DNA of 64,000 nt from Desulfuromonas sp. AOP6 (lineage in GTDB: Bacteria > Desulfobacterota > Desulfuromonadia > Desulfuromonadales > SZUA-540): NCBI RefSeq assembly GCF_009731355.2, contig NZ_AP022810.1, positions 558,001 to 622,000 of the forward strand. The letters run 5' to 3'. Shown here piece by piece: positions 23,205 to 31,703 of this stretch. The notes under the pieces are model-generated. The model saw nothing but the letters and a program-made list of their open reading frames with translations, ran no database searches and was not told the DNA's origin. A program made the translations under genes and the position numbers. Position 1 is the first letter of the stretch, and the number at the start of each line of letters is the position of its first letter.

Positions 23205-24536
23205 ATGGAGAGCATCTGGCTGGAGCTGGCCATTGTTTTGGTCCTCATTTTGGCCAATGGATTTTTTGCGGGAGCGGAACTCGCCATCGTCTCTGTCCGT
23301 CGGGGGCGCATCGCCCAACTCGCCAGAGACGGAAATAAAAAGGCTAAAGTGGTGGAGCAGCTCCACACCGATCCGCACCGATTCCTGGCCACGGTACAGA
23401 TCGGTGTAACGCTTGTTGGCACCATGGCGTCGGCGGTTGGTGGCGCGGCTGCCATTGAACTCATCAAGCCCTTGTTGCAGCAGTCTACGCTCGGCTTTGT
23501 CAGCAATGCGGCTGAACCCCTGGCGCTGTTTGTGGTGGTCGGCTTTATCGCCTATCTCTCTCTGGTCCTTGGCGAACTGGTTCCCAAAGCGCTGGCTCTG
23601 GAATATTCGGAAGGGATTGCCCTGTTTGTCGCGGGACCCATTCGGACTCTTGCCCGTCTCGGGGGGGCGGCGGTGTACGTGCTGACTCTTTCGAGCCGCA
23701 TGGTTTTGCGTCTGTTGGGGATCAGGGCCACGGGGGAACAGGCCTTCATCACCAAGGAGGAAGTCCAGCATGTGATCGCCGAGGGGCATGCCTCTGGCGC
23801 TGTCTCCCTCAGTGAACAGACGTTTATACGCAACGTGTTCGATTTCTCCCTCATTCGCGTTCGGGAGATCATGGTTCCGCGTCCGCGGGTCGTGGCTTTG
23901 GATCTGGCGCAGGATCGCGCCGAAATTCTGAAAACGGTGCTGGAAAGCCAGTTTTCACGCTTTCCGGTTTATCGCGGCGATGTGGATAATGTGGTCGGTT
24001 TCATTCACAGCAAGGATGTGCTGAGTCTGGCGGTGCAGACCGCTGACTTCAACCTGGACAGTCTTTTGCTGCCGGCGTTTTTTGTGCCGGAATCAAAGAA
24101 AATCAATGGGCTGCTGCGGGAGATGCAGCGTCGGCACGTGCACATGGCGGTTGTTGTCGACGAATACGGGGGAATGAGTGGTATTGCCACCACCGAGGAT
24201 CTGCTGGAGGAACTGGTAGGCGAAATTGAAGACGAGCACGATGGCCAGGGACTGCAACGTATCCGGCGTCTGCAGGACGGCAGTTATCTGGTGGATGGTC
24301 TGCTTCCCCTGAACGATCTGGCTGATCTTCTGGACTTTCGTCTTCCGGAAAAAAGGCCTTTCGACACCCTTGCCGGGTTGATCCTTTTTGCTTTGGGGCA
24401 TCTTCCCGTTGAGGGGGAAAGAGTGGTGTGGGGAAGTTATCTGCTGACCTGCGTGAAGGTGACGCCAACATCTATTCTCAAGGTTAAAATTGAACCGATG
24501 AGACAGGAGGGCGGTGCGGAGCAAGAATCCGCCTAG
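23205..24536 (+). CDS. CNNM / hemolysin C family membrane protein with CBS pair
   Basis: A 443-residue protein. Residues 1 to about 195 form a CNNM (DUF21) membrane domain with helices at LAIVLVLILANGFFAGAELAIV, TVQIGVTLVGTMASAVGG and LFVVVGFIAYLSLVLGELVPKALAL. A CBS pair follows (EIMVPRPRVVALD, FSRFPVYRGDVDNVVGFIHSKDVL, VVVDEYGGMSGIATTEDLLEELVGEI), and a CorC/HlyC domain closes the protein (YLVDGLLPLNDLADLLDF). CNNM proteins move Mg2+ or other divalent ions; presence behind a Mn riboswitch with TerC suggests a manganese-linked role. The ATG follows AAGGAAA. It converges on the PilB gene. Confidence 0.9.
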   Translation: MESIWLELAIVLVLILANGFFAGAELAIVSVRRGRIAQLARDGNKKAKVVEQLHTDPHRFLATVQIGVTLVGTMASAVGGAAAIELIKPLLQQSTLGFVSNAAEPLALFVVVGFIAYLSLVLGELVPKALALEYSEGIALFVAGPIRTLARLGGAAVYVLTLSSRMVLRLLGIRATGEQAFITKEEVQHVIAEGHASGAVSLSEQTFIRNVFDFSLIRVREIMVPRPRVVALDLAQDRAEILKTVLESQFSRFPVYRGDVDNVVGFIHSKDVLSLAVQTADFNLDSLLLPAFFVPESKKINGLLREMQRRHVHMAVVVDEYGGMSGIATTEDLLEELVGEIEDEHDGQGLQRIRRLQDGSYLVDGLLPLNDLADLLDFRLPEKRPFDTLAGLILFALGHLPVEGERVVWGSYLLTCVKVTPTSILKVKIEPMRQEGGAEQESA

Positions 24537-24596
24537 GGTGTTTTTTGGCCGAGGACAGTGAGCCCTGTGGCACTCATCCCCTATTTCCCCTTCTGC

Positions 24597-26864
24597 TCAG
24601 AGACACACCATGTTCACCTGGCTCAGGTCGGTGATCCCCTGGAAGATCTTTTCGATACCGTCCTGGCGCAGTGTTCTCATGCCTTCCTGCCGCGCGACCT
24701 CCTCTAAAACACCGGCGCCGGCGCGCTGGCGGATGGCCTGTTTGAGGGCGGGGGAATTGACCAGCAGCTCCTGAATGGCGATGCGGCCGCTGTAGCCGAA
24801 GCCTTCACAGGTCGGGCAGCCTTGGGAACGCATGAGCATGAGGTCGTCCGTCAGCGCCGGCATGTTGTGGGCGCTGAAGTATTCCTCGCCGTAGGAGGCG
24901 ACCAGCTGCTCGTACTCCTCCTGACTGGGGTGATAGGGCACCTTGCACTGGTTGCACAGGCGGCGGACCAGCCGCTGGGCGATGATGCCGAGCATGGCTT
25001 CGGAGAAGTTGACAGGATCTTCGCCCATCTCGATGAGACGCACGATGGTTTCCGGGGCGTTGTTGGTGTGCAGGGTGGAAAAGACCAGGTGGCCGGTGAG
25101 GGAAGCGGCGATGGCGGCCTTGGCGGTAACCCGGTCGCGCATTTCACCGATCATGATGACGTCGGGATCGGCGCGCAGGAAGGAGCGCAGGGCTTCTTCG
25201 AAGGTGAAACCGATCTTGGCGTTGACCTGCACCTGGCGCAGGCCGCGCTGGGTGATTTCGACGGGGTCTTCGGCGGTCCAGATCTTGCGGTTGCCGGTGT
25301 TGATTTCAGAGATAGCCGAATGCAGGGTGGTGGTTTTGCCCGAGCCGGTGGGGCCGACGCAGAGGATAATGCCGTAGGGTTTTTTCAGCAGGGCCTGAAA
25401 GCGTTCGTTATGATGGGCCGATACGCCCAGCTGTTCAAGGGAGAGGATGCGGGCGGCATTGAGGACACGCAGGACGGCGTCTTCCTGGCCACCGATGGTT
25501 GGGGTGATTTCCACCCGGTATTCGATTTTCTCCCGTCCGTGCTTGAGCATGATTTTGCCGGACTGAGGACGCCGCCGCTCAGCGATGTCGAGCTTCGAGA
25601 TGATCTTGATGCGCGAAATGATAGCTTTCTTGTACTGGGCGCCGATGCGGTGGGCCGTATAGCACTGGCCGTCTTTGCGGTAGCGCACGATGAGGGGTGA
25701 GGTGCCCATCTCCGGCTCAAAATGGATATCCGAGACGCCACGCCGATGGGCATCAAGCAGGATTTTGTTGACCAGGGTGATGACTTTGGAATCCGACTCG
25801 GTGACGCGTTCGACTTCCTTTTCTTCGACGACCTCGATTTTTACGTCGTCCAGATTGCCGATGAGTTCTTCGATTTCGTCTTCGGAGTCGTAGAAGAAGC
25901 GCTGGATGTGCTCCTCAATTTTACGGGCGCTGGCGACGACCAGTTCGATGCGGCGGTTGGTGGCAAAGCAGAGGTTGTCGCTTATGGTCGGATCGGTCGG
26001 GGTGGAGGTGGCCACGACGAGCCGGTTGCTGGTGACTTCTATGGGCAGCACCTGCATGCGTTCGATGAGTCCACGGGAGATCGTGCGCACGGCTTCCGGG
26101 CTGACCTGGGCTTCGTCGAGATCAATGACCCGCAGGCCGAATTTCTGGGCCAGAGCCTCAAGCAGTTGATCCTCCGAAATCCAGCCTTTTTCCACCAGGA
26201 TGGAGCCGAGTTTCTTGTGGCGGTTGTTCTCCTGCTTGGCACGAGCTTCATCCACCTGTCGCCGTGTGACCAGCCCCGCCTCGATGAGAATGTCTCCCAC
26301 ACGGTACTGAGTGGCGCGATGTCCTGATTTTTTGGCGGCGGCGATAACGGCTTCTCCCGAGGTTTGACGCAGATGCCCCTCTTCGGTCAGGATCTCTCCC
26401 AGCCGCTGTTTTCGCAGTTTATCCTGGAGTTCCAGGCCCCGCTTGAGCTTGTCTTCTTTGATGGCCCCCTGTTTGGTCAGCACCTCACCGAGCAGAGGGT
26501 TGAGTTTTTTGATGTCCAGCCCGATACGCGTGAAGAAAATGCGCGTGAAACCGGTCTGGGCCGGATTTTCGGAATAGCCGAAAACGCCCCGGAAATAGCG
26601 CTCTCCCCGATTAAGAAGGAGGCGGAAGCTATCTCCCGTGGCGGTATAAATATCTTCGGGCGCTGAGTCCTTGGCCAACTCTGGATGGAGGCTTGGATCA
26701 TCATGCAGGCGGATAAAGCAGATCGCCTCGAAGGGGTATGTTGCCGGCTGCGAAGTTTTCCCATCCAGAAGTTCTATGCCGGCCTCTTCGGGATTGAGAG
26801 GGTGGGTGAGGATGCCTTCGCATTCATTGCCGTTGAGAAATTTTATGACCGCTTTTATGGGCAC
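24597..26864 (-). CDS. PilB/GspE-family assembly ATPase with extended N-terminus
   Basis: A 755-residue type IV pilus / type II secretion extension ATPase, ~190 residues longer than ordinary PilB. The first ~100 residues look like a PilZ-related beta domain (IKFLNGNECEGILTHPL). Three repeats of an 'LGEILxxxGxIxxxQLxxAL' type follow (about 120-250; LLGEVLTKQGAIKEDKL, VGDILIEAGLVTRRQV, LGSILVEKGWISEDQL). The motor has Walker A GPTGSGKTTTLHS (near 500), an Asp box (TAEDPVE), Walker B DPDVIMIGEMRD and the tetra-Cys zinc motif (CNQC ... CPTC). It starts with GTG at 26864 behind GGAGG. It powers pilus extension; the c-di-GMP-binding MshEN type of N-terminus is possible but not proven. Confidence 0.9.
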   Translation of the reverse strand: MPIKAVIKFLNGNECEGILTHPLNPEEAGIELLDGKTSQPATYPFEAICFIRLHDDPSLHPELAKDSAPEDIYTATGDSFRLLLNRGERYFRGVFGYSENPAQTGFTRIFFTRIGLDIKKLNPLLGEVLTKQGAIKEDKLKRGLELQDKLRKQRLGEILTEEGHLRQTSGEAVIAAAKKSGHRATQYRVGDILIEAGLVTRRQVDEARAKQENNRHKKLGSILVEKGWISEDQLLEALAQKFGLRVIDLDEAQVSPEAVRTISRGLIERMQVLPIEVTSNRLVVATSTPTDPTISDNLCFATNRRIELVVASARKIEEHIQRFFYDSEDEIEELIGNLDDVKIEVVEEKEVERVTESDSKVITLVNKILLDAHRRGVSDIHFEPEMGTSPLIVRYRKDGQCYTAHRIGAQYKKAIISRIKIISKLDIAERRRPQSGKIMLKHGREKIEYRVEITPTIGGQEDAVLRVLNAARILSLEQLGVSAHHNERFQALLKKPYGIILCVGPTGSGKTTTLHSAISEINTGNRKIWTAEDPVEITQRGLRQVQVNAKIGFTFEEALRSFLRADPDVIMIGEMRDRVTAKAAIAASLTGHLVFSTLHTNNAPETIVRLIEMGEDPVNFSEAMLGIIAQRLVRRLCNQCKVPYHPSQEEYEQLVASYGEEYFSAHNMPALTDDLMLMRSQGCPTCEGFGYSGRIAIQELLVNSPALKQAIRQRAGAGVLEEVARQEGMRTLRQDGIEKIFQGITDLSQVNMVCL

Positions 26865-27169
26865 GTGACCTCCATGACGCCGAGCAAATGAGGATTAAAA
26901 TTATCATGTTTGAATAAGTTATCAGAAAAATCGAGAGAATTCACGAAAAGAGCCACGGTTGTGAATTTTTTTCCGTGGCGATGCCGGGCTGGGATGTCCT
27001 GGTAAGGCAGATCTGGGGGGCTGCTTAAACTGGTTCATTCCCTGCCCACCGGGTTTTCCCCGGGTTTCGGTGGTGACGCCATGGCAAAACCCCAAACACC
27101 TGCTATATTGTGGCATAGAGCCGGGGAGAACACCCTTTCGGAATCCCTATTTAAAAAGGAGAGAAACCC
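26865..27169. other. Divergent intergenic region between the PilB-like and peroxidase genes
   Basis: It contains a hairpin GCCACGG (26952-26958) / CCGTGGC (26973-26979) without a flanking T-run, and on the plus strand an extended -10 TGC-TATATT (27101-27109) that could start the peroxidase transcript near 27116. No gene is supported. Confidence 0.4.
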
Positions 27170-28210
27170 ATGACCCGATTGATTGCTTTGCTCGCTGCCG
27201 CCTTGTTCCTTCCTGTCGGTCCTGCCTATGCCGCTTCCGATAGTCTCCTGAGCCTCAGCCAGACGATTTTCAAACCGCTGCCCACCGAGCCGCCGGCCAT
27301 CGAGGGAAATCCGGCGACTCCAGCTAAGCTGGAGTTGGGCAAAATGCTGTTTTTCGATCCGCGGCTGTCTGCCTCCCAGTTGATCAGTTGCAACACCTGT
27401 CATAATGTCGGTCTGGCTGGTGGGGACCTGCAGGAGACCTCTGTCGGGCATAACTGGCAGAAAGGGCCGCGCAACGCCCCCACCGTCATGAACGCCGTCT
27501 TCAACTCGGCCCAGTTTTGGGACGGCCGCGCCAAAGATCTGGCCGAACAGGCCAAAGGCCCGGTGCAGGCCTCCGTGGAGATGAACAACACCCCCGAGCG
27601 GGTGCTCGAAACCCTTAACAGCATGCCCGAGTATGTCGACCGCTTCGCCAAGGCTTTTCCCGGTGAAAAATCCCCGCTGACCTTCGACAACGTCGCCAGG
27701 GCCATTGAGGTTTTTGAGGCCCTTTTGCTGACCCCGGCCCCCTTCGATAGCTATCTGCGCGGAGATGCTGCCGCGCTGACGGACCAGGAGAAGGCGGGAC
27801 TGGATTTGTTCATCAACAAGGGTTGCGCTGGATGCCATGATGGCGTCAATGTGGGCGGCAGCGGCTACTTCCCTTTCGGGGTCGTGGAAAAGCCGGGGAG
27901 CGAAGTCATGTCGGCCGATGACAAAGGCCGCTTCCAGGTGACCAACACGGCCAGCGACGCGTACGTCTTTCGCGCTCCTTCGCTGCGTAATGTGGCGCTG
28001 ACGGCGCCTTATTTCCACTCGGGCAAGGTCTGGAGTCTGCAGGAAGCCACCAGCATCATGGGTTCCTCCCAACTGGGGATTTCCCTCACTCCTGGGGATG
28101 AAAAGCTGCTGGTGACCTTCATGGAGACCCTCAATGGCATCCAGCCGGAGATCGTCTATCCGTTGTTGCCGGTGAGTACAGGCAAGACACCGAGGCCGAT
28201 TCTGCAATAA
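27170..28210 (+). CDS. Dihaem cytochrome c peroxidase (MauG/CcpA family)
   Basis: A 346-residue periplasmic enzyme that reduces hydrogen peroxide to water with electrons from cytochromes. The signal peptide is MTRLIALLAAALFLPVGPAY-A. The haem c sites are CNTCH (74-78) and CAGCH (218-222). The blocks LGKMLFFDPRLSAS, NAPTVMNAVFNSAQFWDGRA and FRAPSLRNVALTAPYFHSG are standard for bacterial CCPs. Length fits the canonical enzyme. RBS GGAGAGAAACCC precedes the ATG. It is monocistronic, facing a trihaem lipoprotein across a shared terminator; that lipoprotein may be a redox neighbour, though convergence argues against joint transcription. Confidence 0.95.
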   Translation: MTRLIALLAAALFLPVGPAYAASDSLLSLSQTIFKPLPTEPPAIEGNPATPAKLELGKMLFFDPRLSASQLISCNTCHNVGLAGGDLQETSVGHNWQKGPRNAPTVMNAVFNSAQFWDGRAKDLAEQAKGPVQASVEMNNTPERVLETLNSMPEYVDRFAKAFPGEKSPLTFDNVARAIEVFEALLLTPAPFDSYLRGDAAALTDQEKAGLDLFINKGCAGCHDGVNVGGSGYFPFGVVEKPGSEVMSADDKGRFQVTNTASDAYVFRAPSLRNVALTAPYFHSGKVWSLQEATSIMGSSQLGISLTPGDEKLLVTFMETLNGIQPEIVYPLLPVSTGKTPRPILQ

Positions 28211-28244
28211 GTCCAGGTCGGTCAATTCTTGGCCACATAAACAG

Positions 28245-28281
28245 AAAGCCCGCCCTTTCATCGAAAGGGCGGGCTTTTTTC
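28245..28281. terminator. Bidirectional intrinsic terminator
   Basis: AAAGCCCGCCCTTTC and GAAAGGGCGGGCTTT form a perfect stem around a two-base ATC-like loop, followed by TTTTTTC on the plus strand and preceded by A-rich sequence for the minus strand. It ends both the peroxidase and trihaem lipoprotein genes. Confidence 0.88.
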
Positions 28282-28296
28282 TGCGGAAAAAGCAAT

Positions 28297-28917
28297 TTAT
28301 TTGACGTGGCAGGCGGTGCAGGAGGTAGGAGCGTTGCCACCACTAGCCTTATGGCAGCCCGTGCACAGCGTGTGGGCGATGTCCTTGTCGATTTTTACCA
28401 TCCTCGGCGGGTCGGTAGGGTGACACTTGTCGCAGCTAAGGCGACTGCCATGGTCCGCGTGGTTGAAAGTGACCTTACCCATGCTGGCTTCATAGACGAC
28501 TACGCCTGGGGATTCGGGTGTGGCGGCTTTTTCTACAGCGGCCGCCGTTTCCGCGACCTTGGCCTGAGTGGCGCTGGCCGCCACTTCAGCCGTCTCTTTC
28601 GTCTCTTCCACGACGTCAGCGGTCTGCTCTTTGACGGCATCTACAGCCTGGTCGGTCGTGGTTTTGGCTTTTTCCACCATCTCTGAAGTGGCTTCCTTGG
28701 CGGCCTGAGCCTGTTCTTCGGCTTCCGTCTTGGCTGCGTCGACCGCGACGGCCGCGGCTTCCTTCACTTCAGCTGCCGCTTCCTTGGCTTCCTCGCTGAC
28801 CGTACCGGTTTCGGCGGCGGGTTTGGCTGTTTCTTCCGGAGGCGTTGATTCCTTGGAGCAGGCGCTCAGCAGGGTTGCCATTAAAAATACCATACACCAG
28901 GTGATGACTGTCTTCAT
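28297..28917 (-). CDS. Trihaem c-type cytochrome lipoprotein with long Ala/Glu/Lys coiled-coil stalk
   Basis: A 206-residue envelope lipoprotein. The lipobox is LLSAC with Cys 20. Residues about 30-135 are almost entirely Ala, Glu, Lys, Thr and Val in heptad-like order (EEAKEAAAEVKEAAAVAV), suggesting a long amphipathic helix or coiled coil. The C-terminal 67 residues form a compact c7-like haem domain with three CXXCH motifs: CDKCH (162-166), CTGCH (185-189) and CTACH (200-204), plus extra His (FNHADHG, DIAHTLC) as distal ligands. The ATG follows AAAGGAGAG. The domain order suggests a haem head held away from the membrane; electron partners are not shown. Confidence 0.88.
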   Translation of the reverse strand: MKTVITWCMVFLMATLLSACSKESTPPEETAKPAAETGTVSEEAKEAAAEVKEAAAVAVDAAKTEAEEQAQAAKEATSEMVEKAKTTTDQAVDAVKEQTADVVEETKETAEVAASATQAKVAETAAAVEKAATPESPGVVVYEASMGKVTFNHADHGSRLSCDKCHPTDPPRMVKIDKDIAHTLCTGCHKASGGNAPTSCTACHVK

Positions 28918-29112
28918 CGTTCTCTCCTTTGCTCATGGTGAAATGAATAGGTGAAGCCTTTTAACCATATCACGGTGACTGTTGTAATCAACCTGGGGTA
29001 AAGATATCCTTATTTTTTCCCGCGAGGCTTGAAATTGTCAGATATAGAGACATATTTAGGTATGGCTTTAGGTATGCATGTTTTTTGGCAACCCACCAGA
29101 GAGGAGATTGTT

Positions 29113-29448
29113 ATGGCCGGGAAGTTCGAACTGAAGAAAGCAAAGGACGGGCAGTTCATGTTCAACCTGAAGGCAAGCAACGGGCAGGTAATTTTAACGA
29201 GTGAGCTGTACAAGACCAAAGCCAGCGCGGAGAATGGCATCGAGTCGGTGCGTAAAAACGCCGTGCGCGAAGGGGCTTTTGAAGTCAGGGAGAACGCCAA
29301 GGGCGAGCCCTATTTCATCCTCAAGGCGACCAATGGCCAGGAGGTCGGGCGCAGCGAATACTATTCCTCCAAGGCGGCCATGGAGAACGGCATTGCCTCG
29401 GTAAGCAAAAATGCCCCCGACGCCAAGGTCGACGATATTACCGCGTAA
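29113..29448 (+). CDS. YegP family (DUF1508) protein
   Basis: A 111-residue protein made of two tandem ~50-residue DUF1508 repeats. The first is GKFELKKAKDGQFMFNLKASNGQVI, then ENGIESVRKNA; the second is FEVRENAKGEPYFILKATNGQEV, then ENGIASVSKNAP. That matches E. coli YegP, a small beta-rich protein of unclear role. The ATG at 29113 follows GAGGAG at the right distance; an in-frame upstream ATG at 29029 would add 28 residues without similarity to the family. It is convergent with dapL. Confidence 0.9.
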   Translation: MAGKFELKKAKDGQFMFNLKASNGQVILTSELYKTKASAENGIESVRKNAVREGAFEVRENAKGEPYFILKATNGQEVGRSEYYSSKAAMENGIASVSKNAPDAKVDDITA

Positions 29449-29481
29449 TTCCCTTTATATAACCTCCATGGTATCAGTCTA

Positions 29482-29520
29482 AACGAAGAAGGGCGGCTTG
29501 ATCAGCCGCCCTTCTTCGTT
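29482..29520. terminator. Perfect bidirectional terminator (yegP-like / dapL)
   Basis: A 17-bp perfect inverted repeat (29482-29498 with 29504-29520) and five-base loop, abutting the dapL stop codon at 29521. The T-run for the minus strand comes from the AAAC side (GTTT). Confidence 0.85.
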
Positions 29521-30756
29521 TTATTTACCCCACTTCTTTTTGATCCGATCCACCGCTTCGATGACCTTGTCCTTATCGCCGAAGGCGCTGAGGCGGAAGT
29601 AGCCTTCACCGCTCGGCCCGAAGCCGGAACCGGGGGTGCCGACCACGTGGCATTCCTGCAGGAGTTTGTCGAAGAAGTCCCAGGAGGACAGCCCGGCCGG
29701 CGTCTTCAGCCAGATGTAGGGGGCGTCGACGCCGCCGTAGCAGGCGATGCCGGCGGCCTGGAGACCCTCGCGAATGATGCGGGCGTTATCCATGTAGTAG
29801 TCGATGATTTCTTTGGTCTGCTGCCAGCCTTCCTCTGAGTAGACGGCGGCGGCGGCGCGCTGCACCGGATAGGAAGCGCCATTGAACTTGGTGCTGGTGC
29901 GGCGGTTCCACAGTTTATTAAAAGAGTACTTCTCACCCTGCTCGGTGGTGCCCATGACCGCTTCGGGGACGACGACCAGACCGCAGCGCACGCCAGTGAA
30001 CCCGGCGGTTTTAGAGAAAGAACGGAACTCGATGGCGCACTTTTTGGCGCCCTCGATTTCGTAGATGGAGTGGGGGATGCCGGGAGTGGTGATGAAGGCC
30101 TCATAGGCGGCGTCGTAAAAGATGACGGCGTCGTTGGCGTTGGCGTAGTCGACCCATTTCTGCAATTCTTCCTTACTGGCCACGGTGCCGGTGGGGTTGT
30201 TGGGGAAGCACAGGTAGATGATATCGACCTTCTCTTTGGGCAGGTCGGGGATGAAGTTGTTGGCCTCGGTGAAAGGCATGTAGACGATGCCCTTGTAGTA
30301 GCCCTTCTCATCGGCTTCGCCGGTACGGCCGACCATGACGTTGGTGTCGTTGTAGACCGGATAGACGGGATCGCCGATAGCCACCTTGTTGTCGAGGGCG
30401 AAGATGTCGAGGATGTTGGCGCAGTCGCATTTGGAGCCGTCGGAGATGAACATCTCGGAGGTCTTCAGCTCAACACCAAGGGGCTTGTAACTCTTGTCGA
30501 TGATGGTGTTGATGAGCCAGTCGTAGCCCTGCTCGGGACCGTAGCCATGGAAATTTTCGGTGGTACCGAGATCGTCGATGGCCTCGTGAAAAGCCTTGAG
30601 CACGGCGGGCGCCAAAGGTCGGGTGACGTCGCCGATGCCGAGACGGATGACTTTGGCCTCGGGATTAGCGGTAGTGAATTCACGCACGCGGCGGCCGATC
30701 TCAGGAAAGAGATAGCCGGCCTTGAGTTTCAGATAGTGATCGTTGATATGAGCCAT
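29521..30756 (-). CDS. dapL: LL-diaminopimelate aminotransferase
   Basis: A 411-residue PLP aminotransferase that converts tetrahydrodipicolinate directly to LL-diaminopimelate, replacing DapD, DapC and DapE. The opening [20 protein letters not shown], the [11 protein letters not shown] and [12 protein letters not shown] blocks and the CFPNNPTGT motif are DapL-specific. The Schiff-base lysine is K249 in [10 protein letters not shown]. The start at 30756 is fixed by GGAGG six bases ahead; the frame open to 30834 is not used. Last gene of the dapA-dapB-dapL operon. Supplies meso-DAP precursor for peptidoglycan and lysine. Confidence 0.96.
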   Translation of the reverse strand: MAHINDHYLKLKAGYLFPEIGRRVREFTTANPEAKVIRLGIGDVTRPLAPAVLKAFHEAIDDLGTTENFHGYGPEQGYDWLINTIIDKSYKPLGVELKTSEMFISDGSKCDCANILDIFALDNKVAIGDPVYPVYNDTNVMVGRTGEADEKGYYKGIVYMPFTEANNFIPDLPKEKVDIIYLCFPNNPTGTVASKEELQKWVDYANANDAVIFYDAAYEAFITTPGIPHSIYEIEGAKKCAIEFRSFSKTAGFTGVRCGLVVVPEAVMGTTEQGEKYSFNKLWNRRTSTKFNGASYPVQRAAAAVYSEEGWQQTKEIIDYYMDNARIIREGLQAAGIACYGGVDAPYIWLKTPAGLSSWDFFDKLLQECHVVGTPGSGFGPSGEGYFRLSAFGDKDKVIEAVDRIKKKWGK

Positions 30757-30778
30757 TGCATTCCTCCAAAAATGGTAG

Positions 30779-30798
30779 GGGCGCGATATATCGCGCCC
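30779..30798. repeat. Perfect 20-bp palindrome between dapB and dapL
   Basis: GGGCGCGATA / TATCGCGCCC without a loop, inside GTAGGGGCGCG. It resembles small REP/MITE-like intergenic palindromes seen in many genomes; only one copy was noticed in this window. Confidence 0.5.
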
Positions 30799-30858
30799 TG
30801 AATTATGGGTTGAAGAGCGAGCCAAAGGCGCCATGAAGTGCGCCTCTGCCCGAAACGC

Positions 30859-31662
30859 TTATTTCAGTTCCAGCACATCCTGCATGTCATACATGCCGGC
30901 CGGTTTGTCACCGAGCCAGCCGGCGGCGCGCACAGCCCCGCGGGCGAACATGTCCCGGCTCATGGCGCGGTGGGTGATCTCGATGCGTTCTCCCATGCCG
31001 ATAAAATAGACGGTGTGCTCGCCGACGATGTCGCCGCCGCGTACCGTCTGCATGCCGATCTCTTCCTTGCTGCGCTCGCCGCACATCCCCTCGCGGTGAT
31101 AGTTGGCGACCTGGTTGTAGTCGCGTCCGAGGGCCTCGGCGACCACTTCACCCATGCGCACGGCGGTGCCGGAAGGGGAGTCTTTTTTCTTGTTATGATG
31201 CAGTTCGACAATCTCGACGTCGAAGCCGTCACCCAGAATTTTGGCCGTCTCCTTGAGCAGCTTGAAGCAGGCATTGACGCCAACACTCATGTTCGGAGCC
31301 AGCACCACCGGGATGGTTCTCGCAAACTCCTGGACCTTTGCGCGCTGCTCGGGGGTAAAGCCGGTAGAGCCGATGACGATGCTCTTGCCGAGGCGGGCGC
31401 AGACGGCGATATTCTCCAGGGTGACTTCGGGGAAGGTGAAGTCGATGAGCACATCGGCTTCGGCCAGAGCGGACTCGAGGCTGTCGGCGATGGCGACGCC
31501 CAGTTGGCCGCAACCACTGACCAGGCCGGCGTCGTGGCCGACCATGGGGTGTCCGGCGCGTTCGGCGGCTCCGGCCAGTTCCATGCCAGCCGCTTCCTTG
31601 ATAGCGGTGATGATGCGGCCCCCCATGCGTCCGGCCGCTCCGGTAACAGCAACTTTAGTCAT
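30859..31662 (-). CDS. dapB: 4-hydroxy-tetrahydrodipicolinate reductase
   Basis: A 267-residue NAD(P)H-dependent enzyme of the DAP pathway. The dinucleotide loop is VAVTGAAGRMGGRI (4-17). The active-site signature is ELHHNKKKDSPSGTA, with the catalytic His pair and Lys. The C-terminal NYHREGMCGERSKEEIG and HTVYFIGMGERIEITHRA blocks are intact. The ATG at 31662 follows GAGGACAAA; a longer frame to 31797 has no support and overlaps dapA. It starts 41 bases after dapA stops, in the same operon. Product of the DapA reaction is its substrate. Confidence 0.96.
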   Translation of the reverse strand: MTKVAVTGAAGRMGGRIITAIKEAAGMELAGAAERAGHPMVGHDAGLVSGCGQLGVAIADSLESALAEADVLIDFTFPEVTLENIAVCARLGKSIVIGSTGFTPEQRAKVQEFARTIPVVLAPNMSVGVNACFKLLKETAKILGDGFDVEIVELHHNKKKDSPSGTAVRMGEVVAEALGRDYNQVANYHREGMCGERSKEEIGMQTVRGGDIVGEHTVYFIGMGERIEITHRAMSRDMFARGAVRAAGWLGDKPAGMYDMQDVLELK

Positions 31663-31703
31663 TTTGTCCTCGTACGGGGCCCGGTGGGGCCCAATTGGAA
31701 TGT

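Noticed and set aside
29482-29520. 17-bp inverted repeat as a mobile-element end
   Set aside because: It abuts two convergent stop codons and has the geometry of a bidirectional terminator.
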